DNA from: CAZAQS01 sp964486825
GTDB lineage: Bacteria > Chloroflexota > Anaerolineae > Anaerolineales > UBA4823
NCBI GenBank assembly: GCA_964486825.1
Contig: CAZAQS010000045.1
Coordinates: forward strand, 1-24,581
Reading direction: 5' to 3'
Length of the DNA stretch: 24,581 nucleotides
The position numbers and the translations under genes are program-made. This document shows positions 16,478 to 22,802 of the stretch, piece by piece. Every line of letters starts with the position of its first letter. Positions within the stretch are counted from its first letter, which is position 1. The notes under the pieces were generated by a model. The model made no database searches. It worked only from the letters and a program-made list of their open reading frames with translations, and was not told the origin of the DNA.

Positions 16478-17194
16478 ATGATGAAAAGAACACAATTGCA
16501 ATGTAACTCTTATCATTTTTCGGGAATCGAGTTAAAGTACCAGATTGGGTTGATTTTGCTGCTGGCCTTTTTGCTCAGCGCGCTTTCGCCTTTCGTACAT
16601 CCAGCCTTTGCTGCCGATCCCACGACCGTGGAGGACACGGCCGGGAAAAACCCGCTCCCAGCCTTGAGAGAGTTCGTCGTGGGGATTAAAAACGGTGAAA
16701 CCAAGGACCTGGTTGGTGTATACGTGCCGGGCGTCCTGGCGCTTCCCGTTATACAACAGCCCTCCAATTCACCAGCTTATGTCTCTTCCACCCCGGGAGT
16801 AGCTACCCAATTCCGGATGGCCAAAGATTACGGGACGGACGCTCTCCTGGCGCATAATACCCTGTCTGGCAAGCTGTTTTTCGACTTGGAAGCCGGACAG
16901 CGGGTGGTGCTGGTGTTTGGTGATGGGCGGGTCAGGTTCTACGAGGTCAAAGAGCTCAACTCCTACCAGGCTTTATCCCCTAACAGCCCCTATTCGAATT
17001 TCATAGATCTTACCGATCCGGGTCAGGTACTCTCCGCGTCGGACGTCTTCATGAAGAACTTCGGCGCCGGCAGCCAGCTGGTCTTTCAAACCTGTATCGA
17101 ATCGGGGGGGGTGGAGTCCTGGGGCAGGTTATTTGTCAAGGCAGAACCCATCCGAAGGACTCTAGCCCTTGGTTCCCTGGCAATCCGCTTCTAA
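16478..17194 (+). CDS. Secreted sortase-fold-like protein (putative cysteine transpeptidase)
   Basis: A 238-aa exported protein: signal segment at about 21-46 (hydrophobic core, ending HPAFAADP), then a 190-residue domain. It carries what looks like a sortase catalytic triad in the right order: H126 in LLAHNTLSG, C206 in VFQTCIESGG and R217 in WGRLFVKA. The preceding strands (GQRVVLVFGDGRVRFYEV) and the closing TC-to-R spacing of 11 also fit sortase, where the pattern is TC...R followed by a final strand. The overall similarity to canonical sortases is low, so this is an assignment from motif order. Residues about 60-110 (the segment with VYVPGVLALPV) precede the catalytic core. It converges on a classical sortase and its substrate across a shared terminator, which supports a surface role. 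It may instead be a non-enzymatic surface protein of the same fold. Confidence 0.55.
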   Translation: MMKRTQLQCNSYHFSGIELKYQIGLILLLAFLLSALSPFVHPAFAADPTTVEDTAGKNPLPALREFVVGIKNGETKDLVGVYVPGVLALPVIQQPSNSPAYVSSTPGVATQFRMAKDYGTDALLAHNTLSGKLFFDLEAGQRVVLVFGDGRVRFYEVKELNSYQALSPNSPYSNFIDLTDPGQVLSASDVFMKNFGAGSQLVFQTCIESGGVESWGRLFVKAEPIRRTLALGSLAIRF

Positions 17195-17230
17195 TCTATT
17201 TTGATCCTTTTATCCATCCATTCTTAATAA

Positions 17231-17261
17231 AAACCCGCCGGCTTGAGGGACCGGCGGGTTT
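17231..17261. terminator. Bidirectional intrinsic terminator between convergent sortase genes
   Basis: A perfect 11-bp stem, AAACCCGCCGG (17231-17241) and CCGGCGGGTTT (17251-17261), with a 9-nt loop. A-rich and T-containing flanks make it usable on both strands. It lies 37 nt after the + gene stop and 19 nt before the end of the minus-strand sortase gene. Confidence 0.9.
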
Positions 17262-17279
17262 GCTTTAAATGCACCTCGT

Positions 17280-18104
17280 TTATCGATTTGGTGCTGCTAC
17301 CAGGATCAAGCGATGTGTATTGCTTTCGTACGGCCAGCATGTCACGATGGTTAATCGCTCATCCTCGGAGGGAAGGATCCATTGAGAGTTTCGCACGCGT
17401 TCATCCAGCGGAGCGTATTTCTCGGGCAGGATCATCTTGTTTGTGATCCTGTAGCTGAATGACGAATCACTTGACTCAACGATGATCTCGTCGCCCTGTT
17501 CGAGCTCAACCAGCCGTTTAAATACCTCCCCGTAGATATTGTGGTGCCCGTTGAGCACGGTATTCCCTGGGACGCCAAGCGGCGCCGACGAAACATGCCA
17601 TCCGGCCGCGTACTCATCAGGAGCATGCCAGACCTGGAAGGGCTTGCCTGAAATCTCCAAGATCTGGGCTTCTGAAGTCAATACCGGTGCATCCAGCTCT
17701 ATCACCGGGATTACAAGGCGCACAGGGATCTCAGGTGAGGCTGGCTTTGGAGGCGCCGGTAGCTCTACCACCATGGATTCGGGGTACAGCATCTCCGCCT
17801 CGTAAAGCTCGGAGAGCAACAGGTTATTTGCCACTTCATCCTGGGTTGGGGTTTGTGAATCACTCGAAGGCGCCAGGAAAGAGGTGGAGGGTCCCTTTGG
17901 ATTCAGATTGTCTCCCTGGTCTTCTTCACCTGGGGCTCTTTCCCAAGCATGCGATAGGAAATCGTAAGGTTTGCCTGCTTCCTCTGCACCCACCGGCTCT
18001 TGGAAGGCAAGAGTAGACATGATCGAGGTAGCATTTGCGATTCCAAGCGAAGCTAACACGATCCCAATTGCCACCAGGAGATTGTGTACCCTAAACCGTC
18101 CCAT
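17280..18104 (-). CDS. Sortase (class D/E/F-like cysteine transpeptidase)
   Basis: A 274-aa membrane-anchored sortase that cleaves a sorting motif in surface proteins and links them to the cell envelope. One N-terminal helix (about 8-34) is followed by a low-complexity spacer to about 120 and the catalytic domain from about 125. The catalytic residues are visible: H187 in LNGHHNIYG, C256 in TIVTCWPY and R265 in NTHRLILVA. The strand RLVIPVIELDAPV marks the domain start. It lies 24 bp downstream of the VPVTG-tailed surface protein, with no terminator between, so both are probably made from one mRNA and this protein is its likely dedicated sortase. The start codon ATG is weakly supported by a GGTGG about 4 nt upstream. 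Subclass cannot be settled by eye. Confidence 0.9.
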   Translation of the reverse strand: MGRFRVHNLLVAIGIVLASLGIANATSIMSTLAFQEPVGAEEAGKPYDFLSHAWERAPGEEDQGDNLNPKGPSTSFLAPSSDSQTPTQDEVANNLLLSELYEAEMLYPESMVVELPAPPKPASPEIPVRLVIPVIELDAPVLTSEAQILEISGKPFQVWHAPDEYAAGWHVSSAPLGVPGNTVLNGHHNIYGEVFKRLVELEQGDEIIVESSDSSFSYRITNKMILPEKYAPLDERVRNSQWILPSEDERLTIVTCWPYESNTHRLILVAAPNR

Positions 18105-18128
18105 CGTCCACCAACCCTGGCTTCAGGT

Positions 18129-19082
18129 TTATTCCGTATCCTTTTTCTTTACCATTCCGGTAAATACCAGGCCCAGGCCGAAGAAGGCAATTCCCAGGCT
18201 GATGAAAAGCTTTTGTAGCTCGCTGGAAGTGAACCAGCTGCCTGATAGGTCTGCCCCAGTAACCGGGACAAGCAGGGGTGGCTGTCCGCTTTGGGTTATG
18301 CTTGGAGGCGGAGGCAAGGTAGAATCAGGAACAGTTGGGGTTTCAGGTGTTCCAGGCGTTTCTGTCACCTCTGGCGTTTCAGGTGTTCCAGGTGTACCTG
18401 TCACATCCGGTGTTCCAGGCGTCTCGGTCGACGTGTTGGTTGGAGTAGCAGTCGGCGTTTCTGTCGGTACATCGGTGGGTGTATATATCGGCGTTTCGGT
18501 GACCTCGGGTGTGCCGGGGGTAGGTGTGATATTCGGTATATCCGGTGTTTTCGTCACTGGTGTATTGGTGGGAGTGTCCGTGGGTGTATTGGTCGGAGTG
18601 TCCGTGGGTGTATTGGCTGGAGTGTCCGTCGGTGTATTGGTGGGAGTGTCCGTGGGTGTATTGGTCGGAGTGTTCGTCGGTGTTTTGGTTGGCGTCGGAG
18701 AATTACCGATTCGAGTATAAATTAGTACATGTGAAATTTCTTGACAGGTACTACCGTCTCCAACCCTCTGGATCGTTACCGTTTGGGTGCCAATGCCAGA
18801 AACCGAATAACACCCATCCGATCCATTGCTTGTAAATGAAATACACGCCACCCCAGATTTAATGATAATCTCGCTGATCACTTTGTCGGCGCTGGTCGTG
18901 TAAGTGAAAGGCCCGCCACCTTCGAGCTTGACCTCGAAGCCAGTTCCACAAGGTCCACCATCTTCTGCAGTGGCCGGCTGCTGGGCTATCGACAGGAACA
19001 TGGCTACGATCATGCTTGCAATACCCAATATATAGCTGAAGTGTGCTGCTTTCCTAGATAGATTTTTTGACTTAGTCTTCAT
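18129..19082 (-). CDS. Sortase-anchored surface protein with Thr-Pro octapeptide repeats and VPVTG signal
   Basis: A 317-aa predicted cell-wall protein and probable substrate of the adjacent sortase. In order: signal peptide (1-39, ending QQPATAED); a compact domain at about 40-128 with four cysteines (C45, C80, C91, C113) that could form two disulfides; a Thr-Pro-rich stalk (129-270) beginning with regular TPTNTPTD octapeptides and passing into irregular TPEVTETP and GTPETP types; then a sorting signal with VPVTG at 272-276, a hydrophobic helix (about 291-311) and a KKK tail. The head domain was not recognised; it may bind a ligand or be adhesive. GAGGG lies 9 nt before the ATG. Such stalks are typical of wall-anchored or O-glycosylated proteins. 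Confidence 0.85.
   Translation of the reverse strand: MKTKSKNLSRKAAHFSYILGIASMIVAMFLSIAQQPATAEDGGPCGTGFEVKLEGGGPFTYTTSADKVISEIIIKSGVACISFTSNGSDGCYSVSGIGTQTVTIQRVGDGSTCQEISHVLIYTRIGNSPTPTKTPTNTPTNTPTDTPTNTPTDTPANTPTDTPTNTPTDTPTNTPVTKTPDIPNITPTPGTPEVTETPIYTPTDVPTETPTATPTNTSTETPGTPDVTGTPGTPETPEVTETPGTPETPTVPDSTLPPPPSITQSGQPPLLVPVTGADLSGSWFTSSELQKLFISLGIAFFGLGLVFTGMVKKKDTE
18132..18269 (-). other. Sortase sorting signal: VPVTG, membrane helix, KKK
   Basis: The last 46 codons encode VPVTG, a 14-residue hinge, a hydrophobic helix rich in Leu, Gly and Phe, then MVKKKDTE. This is the three-part sorting-signal layout (pentapeptide, helix, positive tail), with VPVTG in place of LPxTG. Confidence 0.8.
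18543..18698 (-). repeat. 24-bp tandem coding repeats (Thr-Pro octapeptide)
   Basis: About six imperfect 24-bp units encode TPTNTPTD-type octapeptides (residues 129-180 of the surface protein). Units differ mainly at silent positions. The array is prone to length change and makes open frames in other registers that are not genes. Confidence 0.9.
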
Positions 19083-19271
19083 TGCATAACCCTCGTAAGA
19101 ATAATTGGATCATCTCCAGGCTTTGATAATCCTTGGGCTTTGATGAGAAAGCTTTTTTGATATCACGGCTATCCTGTAGAATGAGTATTAGGTTGTAAAA
19201 GAAAAATCAAGTAGGGAGGATGGGTGGTATCCTTTGGTAGTCTGTATGACAAATAAAATATTAAGTGCAAG

Positions 19272-19298
19272 AAAAAAACCGGCTGGTTTGGCCGGTTT
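19272..19298 (-). terminator. Intrinsic terminator, minus strand
   Basis: On the minus strand AAACCGGC (19298-19291) pairs with GCCGGTTT (19283-19276) over a 7-nt loop, followed by a run of seven T ending at 19272. A classic intrinsic terminator, about 190 nt before the start of the surface-protein gene. Confidence 0.75.
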
Positions 19299-19472
19299 CG
19301 CTACTGGCTCCACGCTGACCGTACCGCTTACCAGACTTGTCTCTGGTGTTGCGGATAAGCGACCATGTCAAATCAGCGCTTCAATGCCTCACAATTCCTA
19401 TTCAGTTTTCCTGAAGACTATCCTGAAGTATACCTTAACTCCTCCTTAACTCTACTAAGGTTAGATTAATAA
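19272..19472 (-). ncRNA. Candidate small RNA, about 200 nt
   Basis: A transcript starting near 19472, after the promoter above, would end at a terminator at 19272-19298. In between no open frame longer than about 12 codons has a start codon and ribosome site. The RNA could fold: at 19324-19358 CCGC and ACCAGA pair with TCTGGT and GCGG to form a nested hairpin. No known RNA family was recognised. The support is promoter, structure and terminator together; expression is unproven, and it may instead be a long 5' leader of the downstream surface-protein gene with an attenuator-like terminator. Confidence 0.4.
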
Positions 19473-19478
19473 TTGAAA

Positions 19479-19507
19479 ATAATAACCATCTTTCACTAAA
19501 AAATCAA
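19479..19507 (-). promoter_or_regulatory. Minus-strand promoter of the candidate small RNA
   Basis: TTGATT (19507-19502) and TATTAT (19484-19479) are separated by exactly 17 nt on the minus strand, a good sigma-70-type match. It faces a region with no protein gene for about 390 nt, until the surface-protein start. Confidence 0.5.
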
Positions 19508-19651
19508 CCTAAACTTATCGTATTTCTGATCTAATAATACCTGGTGCAAGTCACAAATCCGGTCTTAAAACCGGTCATATCTGGTCGCAATATTTTCGAA
19601 AAAATACTACCTGTCTGAGATATCGATCATTTGGTCGCGCATGGCTGGCAA

Positions 19652-20635
19652 TTACCAGCGTTGGTGTACCTGCTCGCGTATAGACGTATCGTATACCTGT
19701 TGCAAGCGCGCCATAACCTCTCCACTCAGCGCGGGTACATCAGAAGCAGCTGCATTCTCCACCGCCTGCCGGCTGTTCTTAGCGCCTGGAATAGCAAGCG
19801 TTACCGCTTCGTTCATTAAGATCCAACGCAAGGCGAGCTGAGTCATAGTCACCCCTTCAGGAACCAAGGCCTGCACTTCTTCGACCGCCTTCAGGCCTGT
19901 CGCGTAATCCACGCCTGAAAAGGTTTCCCCCACATCGAACGACTCGCCCTGCCGGTTGTACGCACGGTGGTCACCCGTATCAAACTGCGTATCTTGGGTC
20001 ATTTTACCGGTCAGCATCCCGCTGGCAAGCGGCACCCTGGCCAAGATGGCGACCTGCTTTTTTCGAGCCAATCCAAAGAACATCTCGGCCGGTCTTTGTC
20101 GGAAGATATTATAGATAATTTGCACGCTCTGAACGTTTGGAAATTCCAGCGCTTTGATGGCTTCTTCGACTTTCTCGACGCTTACTCCGTAATGGCGCAA
20201 CTTACCTGCCTGCACCAGGCTATCCAGGACTTCGAAAACCTCCGGCATATAGAATACCTGGGTAGGCGGGCAATGAAGCTGTACAAGGTCCAGGGCTTCT
20301 ACAGACAGGTTTTTAAGGCTGCGATCAACGAAGGCGGTCAGGTTTTCCCGGTTGTAGCCTTGCGGGGTATGTGGCTTCAGCCTGCGTCCTGCTTTCGTGC
20401 CTACATAAATTCGCCCGCGGTATTCTTTAAGCACCTTCGCAATCAGCTGCTCGCTTCTGCCGTCGCCATAGACGTCGGCCGTATCGATAAAGTTCACCCC
20501 TTCTTCGATAGCTGCTCTTAGTGCATCCAGGGCTTCGTTTTCACTTACGTGTCCCCAATCCGCCCCGATTGCCCATGCGCCAAAACCGATTTCCGATACT
20601 TTCCAGCCGGTCCTTCCAAAATCGCGGTAATTCAT
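19652..20635 (-). CDS. Aldo/keto reductase
   Basis: A 327-aa NAD(P)H-dependent reductase with a TIM-barrel fold, acting on carbonyl compounds in the cytoplasm. The catalytic tetrad is complete: D51 and Y56 in FIDTADVYG, K81 in GTKAGRR, H121 in QLHCPP. The cofactor region near the C-terminus includes LAIPGAKNSRQAVENAAA. The frame is open 22 codons further upstream, but GGGAGG 4 nt before the ATG at 20635 and the family N-terminus MNYRDFGRTGWKVSEIGFG fix the start. The closest type is the oxidoreductase group of the yeast-type beta-subunit/general AKR family; the physiological substrate cannot be read from sequence. Monocistronic by position, flanked by a lipoprotein gene on the same strand. 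Confidence 0.92.
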   Translation of the reverse strand: MNYRDFGRTGWKVSEIGFGAWAIGADWGHVSENEALDALRAAIEEGVNFIDTADVYGDGRSEQLIAKVLKEYRGRIYVGTKAGRRLKPHTPQGYNRENLTAFVDRSLKNLSVEALDLVQLHCPPTQVFYMPEVFEVLDSLVQAGKLRHYGVSVEKVEEAIKALEFPNVQSVQIIYNIFRQRPAEMFFGLARKKQVAILARVPLASGMLTGKMTQDTQFDTGDHRAYNRQGESFDVGETFSGVDYATGLKAVEEVQALVPEGVTMTQLALRWILMNEAVTLAIPGAKNSRQAVENAAASDVPALSGEVMARLQQVYDTSIREQVHQRW

Positions 20636-20687
20636 GCTGCCTCCCTGCCTGAATGGTGATGTCTTGGAATTGATTGGATACGACCCA

Positions 20688-20693
20688 ATTATA
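20688..20693 (-). promoter_or_regulatory. -10 element for the aldo/keto reductase gene
   Basis: A perfect TATAAT on the minus strand, about 52 nt before the start codon at 20635. The -35 position reads TGTCTG, a weak match. Confidence 0.4.
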
Positions 20694-20766
20694 TTCCACA
20701 CACCTGTTATCAGACAGAGAGGCAGCCAGAAAGAATGAATTTTTTCGTCTTTATGTCGCTGATAGA

Positions 20767-21129
20767 TTAGGGTAGGAGACCCTCTACGTCCGCGCTGCGG
20801 ATGGTCTGTCCAAGCTCGTCCGTGCGGACGACGTATTCCTGCTCGTTGACTACCATCCTGACTTCATACCCAGGGGTTATGACCTGAGCGCAGGCTTCTC
20901 CCTCATCCGGCAATTCCAGGCAAGCGTCTAGCCATTCCTGTGGTTGGATCGAAGTGATCTGGACCTGGGTAATATCCACGCCAAGCGTGGTGGCAACTTG
21001 TTGCCTGGCTGTCTCCACGGCCATAGGGATATCGTCCCCGGTCACGGGAATCTCTTGCGTCGGGCCGCACGCGGTCAGCGCCAGGATTCCGATCAATGCT
21101 AGAGCCAATATTCCACTAATTTTTTTCAT
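20767..21129 (-). CDS. Small lipoprotein of unknown function
   Basis: A 120-aa predicted lipoprotein. The signal peptide ends in the lipobox LTAC, so the mature protein starts at the lipidated C21 (CGPTQE). The remainder is a compact acidic domain with a possible disulfide pair, C70 in WLDACLELPDEGEAC and C80, followed by a VITPGYEVRMVV strand and NEQEYVVRTDE. From memory, similar short secreted domains with a WxxxCL...C...TPGY pattern occur in Chloroflexota and cyanobacteria, without an assigned function. GGGAGG lies 8 nt before the ATG. No operon partner is obvious: the YceI gene upstream is followed by a hairpin. The function is unknown. Confidence 0.8.
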   Translation of the reverse strand: MKKISGILALALIGILALTACGPTQEIPVTGDDIPMAVETARQQVATTLGVDITQVQITSIQPQEWLDACLELPDEGEACAQVITPGYEVRMVVNEQEYVVRTDELGQTIRSADVEGLLP

Positions 21130-21204
21130 GATTTATCCTCCCTATTTTCCTATAAGACCTGCAAACTGCTCGTATGTTTACAAGAGTCAGTAGCATCATG
21201 CAAC

Positions 21205-21210
21205 ATTATA
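21205..21210 (-). promoter_or_regulatory. -10 element for the lipoprotein gene
   Basis: TATAAT on the minus strand, about 75 nt upstream of the lipoprotein start. No clear -35 hexamer. Confidence 0.35.
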
Positions 21211-21236
21211 GGAGGAGAGATAATAAAATAGAATAC

Positions 21237-21268
21237 GGGATTTCCCATCCATACGGTAGGGAAATCCC
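21237..21268 (-). terminator. Strong inverted repeat after the YceI gene
   Basis: A perfect 10-bp stem: GGGATTTCCC (21237-21246) and GGGAAATCCC (21259-21268), loop 12 nt. On the minus strand it begins 36 nt past the YceI stop and is followed by a T-rich stretch (TATTCTATTTTATT), so it probably ends that transcript. Each arm is itself nearly palindromic, so a protein-binding site is also possible. Confidence 0.55.
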
Positions 21269-21304
21269 TGTATACATAATCCTCTTATCATTTGCCCCCA
21301 GGTC

Positions 21305-22114
21305 CTAAGAGGTTGGGACCAGTACAAATTCGATCTCCAGGCCTACGTTTTCACCTACATTGGCTACAAAAGGCACGCTGGGTATGGACAATCCATAATC
21401 GCTCCTCAAGATGGTTGTGGAAGCCAACCCGCGTAATCGCTCCATTGACTCAACCGAAACTGTAGCGTCGAAGACCACAGGTTGAGTGGTATCCCGGATG
21501 GTCAGATCGCCAATTATCTGGAAGTTGTACGTCTGCCCGGGATCTACGCTTCCGCTAAGCCCGGAAATGCCTGTCGGAGTAAAAGTCAAGAACTCGAATT
21601 GGTCAGTGTGCAAGATCCGGTTGCGGATGGCCTGGTTACGGCGGTCCTGATCGGTGATCAATGTCCGTGCGTTGACTGTGATAACACCTACGCGTGCCTG
21701 GTTCAGGTCATTCCAATCTACCTCGATCTCTCCAGCCACCTGGTTGGTAACACCCACGACATCCGTGGGTTGCCCGTTCAGCTCCTCGAAGATCATAAAA
21801 CGGGCTTGTGACTCAGCTTGCGAGATCGTGAACCGGCTCACGCTGGAGGTAGCCTCTTCTTGTGTGGGCGTGACCAGCACAAGCTCTGGTTCTTCCACCG
21901 GATCCGTTGCCACTTGCGGCCCGATTGTCTGTACCATGGTTGGCGCAGGGCTGGTCGTTGTGGCTTGCGGATCATCCGGCAGCGGGATGGCTGTGACCGG
22001 CTGGCTGGCTTCCAAGGTATCCCCTAGCACCCAGTCATACAGCCAAACTCCCCCTGCCACGACTACCACCCCCAACACAGCTATCACGATGAATGCTGCG
22101 CGCTTACTAATCAT
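21305..22114 (-). CDS. Membrane-anchored YceI-like lipid-binding protein
   Basis: A 269-aa protein with one N-terminal membrane anchor (about 7-29), a Pro/Thr-rich extracellular linker (about 35-92) and a YceI domain (about 93-269). YceI folds as a lipocalin-like barrel that binds isoprenoid or other polyisoprene lipids; the strands FTISQAESQARFMIFEEL, GEIEVDWNDL, the motif FEFLTFTPTGISG, FQIIGDLTIRDTTQPVVFDA and the final GLEIEFVLVPTS are typical. GGGGAG lies 8 nt before the ATG. The linker is unusual for classical YceI proteins, which are secreted to the periplasm, and fits display on the outer face of a monoderm membrane. The bound lipid is unknown. Confidence 0.87.
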   Translation of the reverse strand: MISKRAAFIVIAVLGVVVVAGGVWLYDWVLGDTLEASQPVTAIPLPDDPQATTTSPAPTMVQTIGPQVATDPVEEPELVLVTPTQEEATSSVSRFTISQAESQARFMIFEELNGQPTDVVGVTNQVAGEIEVDWNDLNQARVGVITVNARTLITDQDRRNQAIRNRILHTDQFEFLTFTPTGISGLSGSVDPGQTYNFQIIGDLTIRDTTQPVVFDATVSVESMERLRGLASTTILRSDYGLSIPSVPFVANVGENVGLEIEFVLVPTS

Positions 22115-22190
22115 TGATTTATCTCCCCGAATTTGTCTGATTTAAAACCAGCGCCTATTTTATCTCAAAATTGGCATTCGAATTAGACAC

Positions 22191-22210
22191 AAAAATACCC
22201 AGCGGGGGTT
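22191..22210 (-). terminator. Short terminator-like hairpin after clpS
   Basis: On the minus strand ACCC pairs with GGGT, loop CCGCT, followed by ATTTTTG. It starts about 12 nt after the clpS stop. Only a 4-5 bp stem. Confidence 0.3.
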
Positions 22211-22221
22211 GATGTTGAAAT

Positions 22222-22524
22222 TTATTCCGGCTCAATGGTAAACTTCAACGGGTAACGGTTGAGGCGGGCGTTCATATGCGCCAGGCCGACGCGTTTTATC
22301 GCTTCTGATTTTGGCAAGGTCTGTACATGAGCTTCGCCATGATAGTGGGCCGTGTACATTACCTGGAAGGCATGCAGATTATCCAACATAAAGACATTGC
22401 GGAGGATTTGCAACACGAAATCCATTGGAGTGACGTCATCGTTATGAATGATGACCCGGTAAGGTGGCTCGAGGGAGGTTTTTTCCTCCTCTATCTCACG
22501 GATTTTGGGGAGGGAGAGGCTCAT
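22222..22524 (-). CDS. clpS: ATP-dependent Clp protease adaptor ClpS
   Basis: A 100-aa adaptor that binds N-degron substrates and delivers them to ClpA/ClpC with ClpP. The family core is present: YRVIIHNDDVTPMDFVLQIL (21 onward), the conserved VFMLDN...AFQVMYTAHYHGEAHV, the KSEA segment and the closing PLKFTIEPE. The NDD and PMDF residues and the H in TAHYHG form the N-end pocket. Length is typical. There is no Shine-Dalgarno sequence; a perfect -10 box ends 7 nt before the ATG, so it may be translated from a leaderless mRNA. No clpA/clpC lies in this window. Confidence 0.93.
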   Translation of the reverse strand: MSLSLPKIREIEEEKTSLEPPYRVIIHNDDVTPMDFVLQILRNVFMLDNLHAFQVMYTAHYHGEAHVQTLPKSEAIKRVGLAHMNARLNRYPLKFTIEPE

Positions 22525-22531
22525 GAAATGA

Positions 22532-22537
22532 ATTATA
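22532..22537 (-). promoter_or_regulatory. -10 box for leaderless clpS transcript
   Basis: TATAAT on the minus strand ends 7 nt before the ATG of clpS. Typical transcription starts lie 6-8 nt past the -10 box, so the first transcribed base would be about the A of ATG. The -35 position reads GATCCA and is weak. Confidence 0.5.
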
Positions 22538-22553
22538 CAGGGATTGAATACGC

Positions 22554-22799
22554 ATGGATCTTGAATTGAAATCTAATCAGGGTGAGACCGTTCGATACCA
22601 ATAAATAACTTACGAGGTGAAATTCTATTGCCTCGGACTCGGAATAGAACCGGCTCAAATCTGGAATAACGGGCAGGGCCAGGGCCTGATCCTTAATATG
22701 GGCAATGCCATTTTGGAAATTTTCGACGAAAAACAGGCCCAAACGATCGACCAAATCGAGGCGGGGCAACGTATCAGCGGTCCGATCCGGTTTTCTTAG
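22554..22799 (+). pseudogene. Decayed fragment of a VOC/glyoxalase-family protein
   Basis: The + strand frame from 22617 encodes 60 residues that look like the middle of a vicinal-oxygen-chelate (glyoxalase/bleomycin resistance) protein: KFYCLGLGIEPAQIW, a GQGQGLILNMGNAILEIFD strand pair, and IDQIEAGQRISGPIRF, where intact homologues run on for about 60 more residues. The frame upstream contains an in-frame TAA at 22602, in front of an ATG at 22554, and the first strand seems split between frames. The fragment ends at a stop immediately after SGPIRF, 3 bp short of the convergent FAD gene. Both ends are therefore missing, as in a decayed or rearranged gene. It lies between the divergently oriented starts and ends of minus-strand genes. 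Confidence 0.65.
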
Positions 22800-22802
22800 T
22801 AC

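Larger units (their letters stand above)
19083..19651. other. Interval of about 570 bp without a convincing protein gene
   Basis: The segment between the aldo/keto reductase stop and the surface-protein start contains only short or start-less open frames. It holds the small-RNA candidate described separately, weak hairpins such as CCGGT/ACCGG (19559-19574), and a repeated CCTTAACT (near 19433 and 19444). GAGGG before 19082 is the surface-protein ribosome site. Confidence 0.6.

Noticed and set aside
18543..18698. Tandem repeats as a CRISPR array
   Set aside because: Units are contiguous 24-bp coding repeats without unique spacers or palindromic repeats, and no cas genes are present.
17971..18720. 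A 249-codon + strand open frame across the sortase start and the repeat region
   Set aside because: It reads as endless VGVSVGVLVG, the antisense of the TPTNTPTD repeats; low-complexity coding DNA keeps several frames open. The minus-strand genes have signal peptides, sorting signal and ribosome sites.
19234..19449. A 71-codon + strand open frame
   Set aside because: It crosses the terminator hairpin, has no ribosome site and no homology-like features.
22533..22769. A 78-codon minus-strand open frame upstream of clpS
   Set aside because: It is antisense to the VOC-like fragment, has no ribosome site and no recognisable protein features.
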